NCBI GenBank assembly: GCA_027485995.1
Contig: JAIXPW010000178.1
Location: 1 to 37,915, forward strand
Direction of reading: 5' to 3'
Source of the DNA: Verrucomicrobiaceae bacterium
GTDB taxonomy: Bacteria > Verrucomicrobiota > Verrucomicrobiia > Verrucomicrobiales > Akkermansiaceae
Length of the DNA stretch: 37,915 nt
Under the pieces are notes generated by a model. The model did no database searches. It was not told the DNA's origin and worked only from the letters and a program-made list of their open reading frames with translations. The position numbers and the translations under genes are program-made. Shown here piece by piece: positions 37,786 to 37,915 of the stretch (positions within the stretch are counted from its first letter, which is position 1; every line of letters starts with the position of its first letter).

Positions 37786-37833
37786 ATGGAAAAGGTGGGC
37801 AATGGGGTGAGGCGCCTGCCGCAGTCCCGGGGG

Positions 37834-37915
37834 ATGTGGGTCATGCAGGCGGCGACACAGTTTGAACTGCCTTTTCGGCGGATGGCGGGTGGTCGCGAAC
37901 GGGGGCGAGAACCGG
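37834..37915 (+). CDS. Possible N-terminus of a REP-associated tyrosine transposase (runs off window)
   Basis: An open frame continues to the right edge, with starts at 37786, 37834 and 37843. The residues FELPFRRMAGGRERGREP recall the 'xLELPxRxxGGRRxGAGRKP' leader that precedes the Y1 (IS200-like) domain in RAYT proteins. Only about 27 residues are visible and the GAGR part is not exact, so this is a hint. Immediate upstream REP-like palindromes support it. It could instead be a chance frame in repeat DNA. Confidence 0.35.
   Translation, partial: MWVMQAATQFELPFRRMAGGRERGREP

Overview
The window reads as chromosomal DNA of a Verrucomicrobiota bacterium (class Verrucomicrobiae, Luteolibacter/Haloferula-like by family content; genus is inference). 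The GC content is high. The PVC-superphylum protein families are diagnostic: DUF1501 plus PSCyt1/DUF1549/DUF1553, a ThuA/PVC-dehydrogenase/cytochrome fusion, DUF1080, a 'CPF' redoxin, a large secreted protein ending in the 'DGDG...LEYAFNLDP' module, and ResB plus long-form CcsA. Most genes lack a clear Shine-Dalgarno sequence.

Layout. 1-201: C-terminal end of a SNF2-type helicase. 319-9551: secreted or periplasmic catabolic block, with a DUF1080 protein (+), a DUF1501/DUF1549-DUF1553 pair (-) and, behind its own terminator, a ThuA-propeller-cytochrome fusion (-). 9683-11944: divergent PAS-AraC regulator overlapping a stand-alone DsbD N-terminal-like protein, then a redoxin, closed by a strong terminator. 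12078-16676: 1532-residue sugar-dehydrogenase-like/dihaem/discoidin/Ig-like exported protein. 16782-20533: two-gene unit of a GT4 glycosyltransferase fused to a helical domain and a GH130 glycoside phosphorylase. 20587-21477: phosphatidylserine decarboxylase (-). 21607-25461: lipoprotein, ResB and CcsA (System II cytochrome c biogenesis). 25729-27534: lipase-like hydrolase, 'MCCFS' protein of unknown function and HIT protein (-). 27798-29078: dihydroorotase (-). 29425-30162: unknown protein (-). 30484-37549: complete type I restriction-modification operon in the order hsdR-hsdS-rhuM-hsdM (-). 37697-37915: REP-like palindromes and what may be the first codons of a REP-associated tyrosine transposase.

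How the genes work together. At least three secreted proteins carry CxxCH haem-binding motifs (positions near 5.6/4.7, 6.3 and 14.0/14.2 kb). The System II haem-ligation genes and two periplasmic thiol proteins lie in the same window, so export and maturation of c-type cytochrome enzymes is a recurring theme. The GT4/GH130 pair looks like a self-contained synthesis/phosphorolysis couple for a (probably mannose-containing) oligosaccharide.

The most unusual non-coding structure is a set of three arrays with strict 7-nt periodicity on both sides of the dihydroorotase gene. Others are a 30-nt inverted repeat at 25.5 kb, a perfect 12-bp hairpin between hsdS and rhuM that shares a 10-mer with that repeat, and the REP cluster at the right edge. 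I found no rRNA, tRNA or CRISPR array. I see no unmistakably new multi-gene system; the best candidates are the GT4/GH130 couple, the RhuM-containing R-M operon and the heptamer arrays.
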